Below are positions 35,952-38,185 of a stretch of 38,185 nt of DNA, piece by piece; within the stretch, counting starts at the first letter, position 1, and every line of letters starts with the position of its first letter. The DNA is taken from NCBI GenBank assembly GCA_039029535.1, contig JBCCFW010000057.1, positions 1-38,185 on the forward strand, read 5' to 3'. The position numbers were made by a program, and so were the translations under genes. The notes below the pieces were generated by a model. It was not told the origin of the DNA, ran no database searches, and saw only the letters and a list, made by a program, of their open reading frames with translations. This stretch comes from JBCCFW01 sp039029535. GTDB lineage: Bacteria; Acidobacteriota; JBCCFW01.

Positions 35952-36265
35952 CGTGACTTCTTCCCGTCGCCGCTCATCGGCTTCAGGCCGGAGAGACTCG
36001 CGGCCCGCGCCATGGCGTGGGTGGCGGTGGGAGCCGTGATCCCCAGGAGGAGGGCGACGAGCACGAGCTTGGCGGAGACCAGGCCCGGGCCCTGGTAGAT
36101 CGCCAGCGCCAGCAGGATGAGGACCTGGCCCACGGTGTCGCCCTTCGCGGCCGGGTGCATGCGACTGTAGAAGTCGGGCATCCGCAGCACGCCGAGGGCG
36201 CCGGTGAGCGTGAAGAAGCAGCCCAGCAGCAGCAGCACGCCGGTGGCGATGAGCTTGAGGTCCAT
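35948..36265 (-). CDS. mrpG: MrpG-like antiporter subunit
   Basis: A 105-residue protein with three membrane helices and the family motif GALGVLRMPDFYSRMHPAAKGDTVGQ. The ATG at 36265 shares one base with the mrpF stop (TGATG). The frame is open far upstream, but that part is antisense or shadow of mrpF. It overlaps the DUF4040 gene by ATGA. Confidence 0.92.
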   Translation of the reverse strand: MDLKLIATGVLLLLGCFFTLTGALGVLRMPDFYSRMHPAAKGDTVGQVLILLALAIYQGPGLVSAKLVLVALLLGITAPTATHAMARAASLSGLKPMSGDGKKSR

Positions 36266-36528
36266 CAGCCGTCCCTCCGACGACGTCGCAGGTGGACCAG
36301 CTCGAGCATGGCCAGCGTCGCGATGAAGTTGATCAACGCGTACAGCACGGCGATGTCGACGAGGTCGGTGCGTCCGCCGAGCGCGCCGAGCAGGGCGACG
36401 AGGAGCACCGTCTTCGTGCCGACCGCGTTGAGCGCGAGGATGCGGTCGTAGACCGTCGGGCCCACGAAGGCCCGCAGGAGGTAGAGCATCACCGCCGCGA
36501 CGACGGCGAGCAGGGCGGCCGCGAGCAT
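36265..36528 (-). CDS. mrpF: MrpF-like antiporter subunit
   Basis: An 87-residue, three-helix protein with the family motif GPTVYDRILALNAVGTKTVLL and the closing YALINFIATLAMLELVHLRR. Its ATG shares one base with the mrpE stop. Its length fits MrpF (about 90 residues). Confidence 0.92.
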   Translation of the reverse strand: MLAAALLAVVAAVMLYLLRAFVGPTVYDRILALNAVGTKTVLLVALLGALGGRTDLVDIAVLYALINFIATLAMLELVHLRRRRRDG

Positions 36529-37016
36529 CAGGAGCGCTCGCTCGCCGTGTCGTTCTCGAGCCGACCGACTCGATCGAGCATCCCGCCGCTGCGGAGCTCG
36601 TCCTCACCCGACTCGGTCAGCGCGTGCACGAGGACCTCGTCGGGTCCTGCCTCGACGGTGACGGTGCCGGGCGTGAGCGTGATGGAGTTCGCCCAGGTGG
36701 CGAGACCGGCCGTCGTCTTCAGGTCGTGGTCGAGACGGACCAGCCGCGGCTGGATGGGCAGCTTCGGATGCCAGACGCGGTAGGCGACGTCGAGGCTCGC
36801 TCGGGCGACCTGCCAGGCCAGCCACGGGCAGTAGCCGAGGCTGAAGCGCGGGAGGCTGAGAGGGAAGGGTCCTTCACCGAGGATGCGCAGGCGCCAGGCC
36901 AAGTACACCACCAGGGCCGTCGAGCCGATCCCAGCCGCCACCAACCACCAGTAGAAGTGGCCCGACAGCACGAGCCAGGTGGCCAACAGGACCAGGAGGG
37001 GGGCGAGCACGCGCAC
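36528..37016 (-). CDS. mrpE: MrpE-like antiporter subunit
   Basis: A 162-residue protein, the first gene of the operon. GTG 37016 gives the usual MrpE length and the expected N-terminus (LLVLLATWLVLSGHFYWWLVAAG). The frame continues to 37367, but that part is a shadow of the divergent gene. Further family features are RFSLGYCPWLAWQVARASLDVAYRVW and the cytoplasmic NSITLTPGTVTVEAGPDEVLVHALT. The promoter should lie in 37017-37211; TCTAAA near 37050-37060 on the minus strand is the only weak -10 candidate I see. Confidence 0.88.
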   Translation of the reverse strand: MRVLAPLLVLLATWLVLSGHFYWWLVAAGIGSTALVVYLAWRLRILGEGPFPLSLPRFSLGYCPWLAWQVARASLDVAYRVWHPKLPIQPRLVRLDHDLKTTAGLATWANSITLTPGTVTVEAGPDEVLVHALTESGEDELRSGGMLDRVGRLENDTASERS

Positions 37017-37211
37017 GTCGGGAGACTCTCGAGACGCGGATCCGGCACCTTTAGAGGATGCCGCGAGGTGGGTGGTGGAGGGGCCAGAGCTTACACGGGG
37101 CGTGTGCCGTTGGCGAGGAACATCGGCGCTCCCGGACGCTGCCTGGCTCAAGGCTCGGGAGACCAGGACCGAACAGCCGGTCGGGGCCCGTCCGGTCCCC
37201 CGGGAGCGACG

Positions 37212-37916
37212 ATGGCGCGGGACGACGACAGCCGAGAGAGCGAGCTCCTCGCGCGGATCGAGGCGCTGGAGAACCGCCTGGCCAGCGGTCGGCTCGACGT
37301 CTCTCAGCTCGTGCTCCGGGACGGGGACGGACGGATCCGTGGGCTGCTGGCCTCCGACGACGAGCACGGGGCCGCGCTCCGCCTCCTCGACGCCTCGGGA
37401 ATCGTGCGCGCTCAGCTCCAGGTCGGACCCGACGGCGGCTCGCTGGTCATGGCCGACGCGGAGGGAGCCCTACGCCTCGGTGTCTACGCAGGCGTCGGCG
37501 ACGGCAAGGTCACCGCGGTCGAGCTCCGGGGCGACGGCGGTCGACCTCGGCTCGTGCTGGCCTCACCCGAGGGTCGCGCGCCCGTGTTCGCCGTCTGTGA
37601 CTCTCAAGGGCGACCGCGGACCAGCATGGTGGAGTCCGGCGTGTACTCGCTGGATGCCGACGGGATCCGACGACCCGTCCACGAGGCGAGCAGCCCGCCC
37701 CCCAAGCGCTCGCGTCCGTCCCGTACGGCGCAGCCCGCACGGCGGGAGCCTCTCGAGTCGCGAGAGCCCGTCAGCCTTCCCGAGACCATGGAGGCTCAGC
37801 TCGAGTCGTGGCTGGGAGCACGACCCGAGGACGACGATGCCGACGGCTCCAGTCGCGACGAAGGCGGACCCGAGCCCTCGGGCAAGCCGAGCTCGAGTCC
37901 GCCTGACGTCAACTGA
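37212..37916 (+). CDS. Repeat protein with short coiled coil and acidic tail, unknown function
   Basis: A 234-residue cytoplasmic protein. ATG 37212 has GGGAG five bases upstream. Residues 8-30 (SRESELLARIEALENRLASGR) are a short coiled coil, probably for oligomerisation. Residues 31-140 hold four or five beta-hairpin units of about 25 residues (LVLRDGDGRIRGLLAS, LRLLDASGIVRAQLQVG, LVMADAEGALRLGVYAG, LVLASPEGRAPVFAV). They resemble the repeats found in many GC-rich bacterial proteins of unknown role. The tail (about 160-234) is rich in Pro, Ser, Arg and then Asp/Glu, and is likely disordered. It is divergent from the mrp operon and ends in a strong hairpin. Confidence 0.72.
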   Translation: MARDDDSRESELLARIEALENRLASGRLDVSQLVLRDGDGRIRGLLASDDEHGAALRLLDASGIVRAQLQVGPDGGSLVMADAEGALRLGVYAGVGDGKVTAVELRGDGGRPRLVLASPEGRAPVFAVCDSQGRPRTSMVESGVYSLDADGIRRPVHEASSPPPKRSRPSRTAQPARREPLESREPVSLPETMEAQLESWLGARPEDDDADGSSRDEGGPEPSGKPSSSPPDVN

Positions 37917-37939
37917 GCCGGCTGGCTGGACGGCTCAGT
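37912..37939. terminator. Bidirectional terminator-like hairpin
   Basis: ACTGAGCCG (37912-37920) pairs perfectly with CGGCTCAGT (37931-37939) around a 10-nt loop. The first arm includes the TGA stop of the repeat-protein gene, and the convergent gene ends at 37955. A perfect 9-bp stem between two convergent stops fits a shared terminator, though no long T-run follows. Confidence 0.6.
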
Positions 37940-37954
37940 CTTCGATGCGCTGTT

Positions 37955-38185
37955 TCAGCGGCAGTTGAAGCCGCCGATGCCGCCGCTGCCGACCATGATG
38001 ACCTGGACGGTCTTCACGTCGCAGCGACCGATGACCAGGTGCTGCACGCTGTTGTCGTCCAGGTTCACGATGGGCTCGTCGTGGATGAGCTGCTGGAACT
38101 CGTCGTAGGCGCGGATGGAGCCGCCGATCTCGTCGACGTCGACGACGGCCACCGAGTCGATGAGAGTCGGCTCGTCGAACTCGAA
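37955..38185 (-). CDS. C-terminal end of a probable secreted protein (cut by the window edge)
   Basis: The frame is open from the window edge (38185) to its stop at 37955, 76 residues: FEFDEPTLIDSVAVVDVDE, then GSIRAYDEF, then NLDDNSVQHLVIGRCDV, ending VIMVGSGGIGGFNCR. Similar endings occur in exported proteins with a beta-sandwich domain of the LamG/choice-of-anchor kind. A GTG at 38152 could start a 65-residue ORF, but the upstream residues continue the domain, so the gene is 5' truncated. Export is inferred from the domain type. Confidence 0.65.
   Translation of the reverse strand, partial: FEFDEPTLIDSVAVVDVDEIGGSIRAYDEFQQLIHDEPIVNLDDNSVQHLVIGRCDVKTVQVIMVGSGGIGGFNCR

Overview
The window is 38 kb of very GC-rich, gene-dense bacterial DNA. 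The genes use ATG, GTG and TTG starts, often with GGAGG-like ribosome binding sites, and most operon joints are 4-nt ATGA/GTGA overlaps. The gene content is: a type IV pilus retraction ATPase, secreted dockerin/cohesin and thrombospondin-type-3 proteins, an HscC-type Hsp70 with its J-protein, a Ycf46-like AAA+ ATPase, an M61 peptidase and a split Mrp antiporter. It suggests a free-living aerobic Gram-negative bacterium of a Planctomycetota- or Myxococcota-like group. The phylum cannot be fixed from the sequence alone. The first ~81 nt do not belong to this genome: they encode part of a eukaryotic Ty3/gypsy reverse transcriptase fused to a truncated ferredoxin-domain gene, so the left edge looks chimeric.

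Layout. 1-867: RT fragment, 3' end of a reductase with a 2Fe-2S domain, a small membrane protein, and a 175-bp MITE-like element flanked by duplicated CTAG. 864-5610 (minus): pilT-like ATPase, secreted alpha/beta hydrolase, large secreted protein. 5739-12174 (minus): a tightly coupled lipid operon of SRPBCC protein, CFA-like methyltransferase, acyl desaturase, COG2907 flavoprotein, DUF1365 protein, CFA synthase and CIA30 protein. 12326-13731 (plus, divergent): a CarH/LitR-type B12 photoreceptor repressor, then an AhpD-like peroxidase whose CxxC is CxxU, encoded by an in-frame UGA with a clear bacterial SECIS hairpin. 13866-18502: a cohesin/dockerin secreted protein and a metalloprotease with 14 TSP3 units. 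18539-21362: hscC-like Hsp70 (frameshifted) and J-domain partner. 21420-23357: M61 peptidase. 23439-28215 (minus): GspF/PilC-like protein, beta-propeller protein, AAA+ ATPase, Imm1 immunity protein. 28391-29713: an unknown membrane-anchored protein and an AT-richer GAF-like membrane protein. 29763-37016 (minus): a ten-gene Mrp-type Na+/H+ antiporter operon with MrpA split in two. 37212-38185: a repeat protein and the end of a secreted protein.

Most notable is the 5.7-13.7 kb region. A light-sensing B12 repressor is divergent from a membrane fatty-acid modification operon and is followed at once by a selenocysteine peroxidase. Four phased copies of a 12-bp motif lie in the shared promoter region. 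I infer a light/singlet-oxygen-induced membrane protection module that couples lipid remodelling to hydroperoxide removal.
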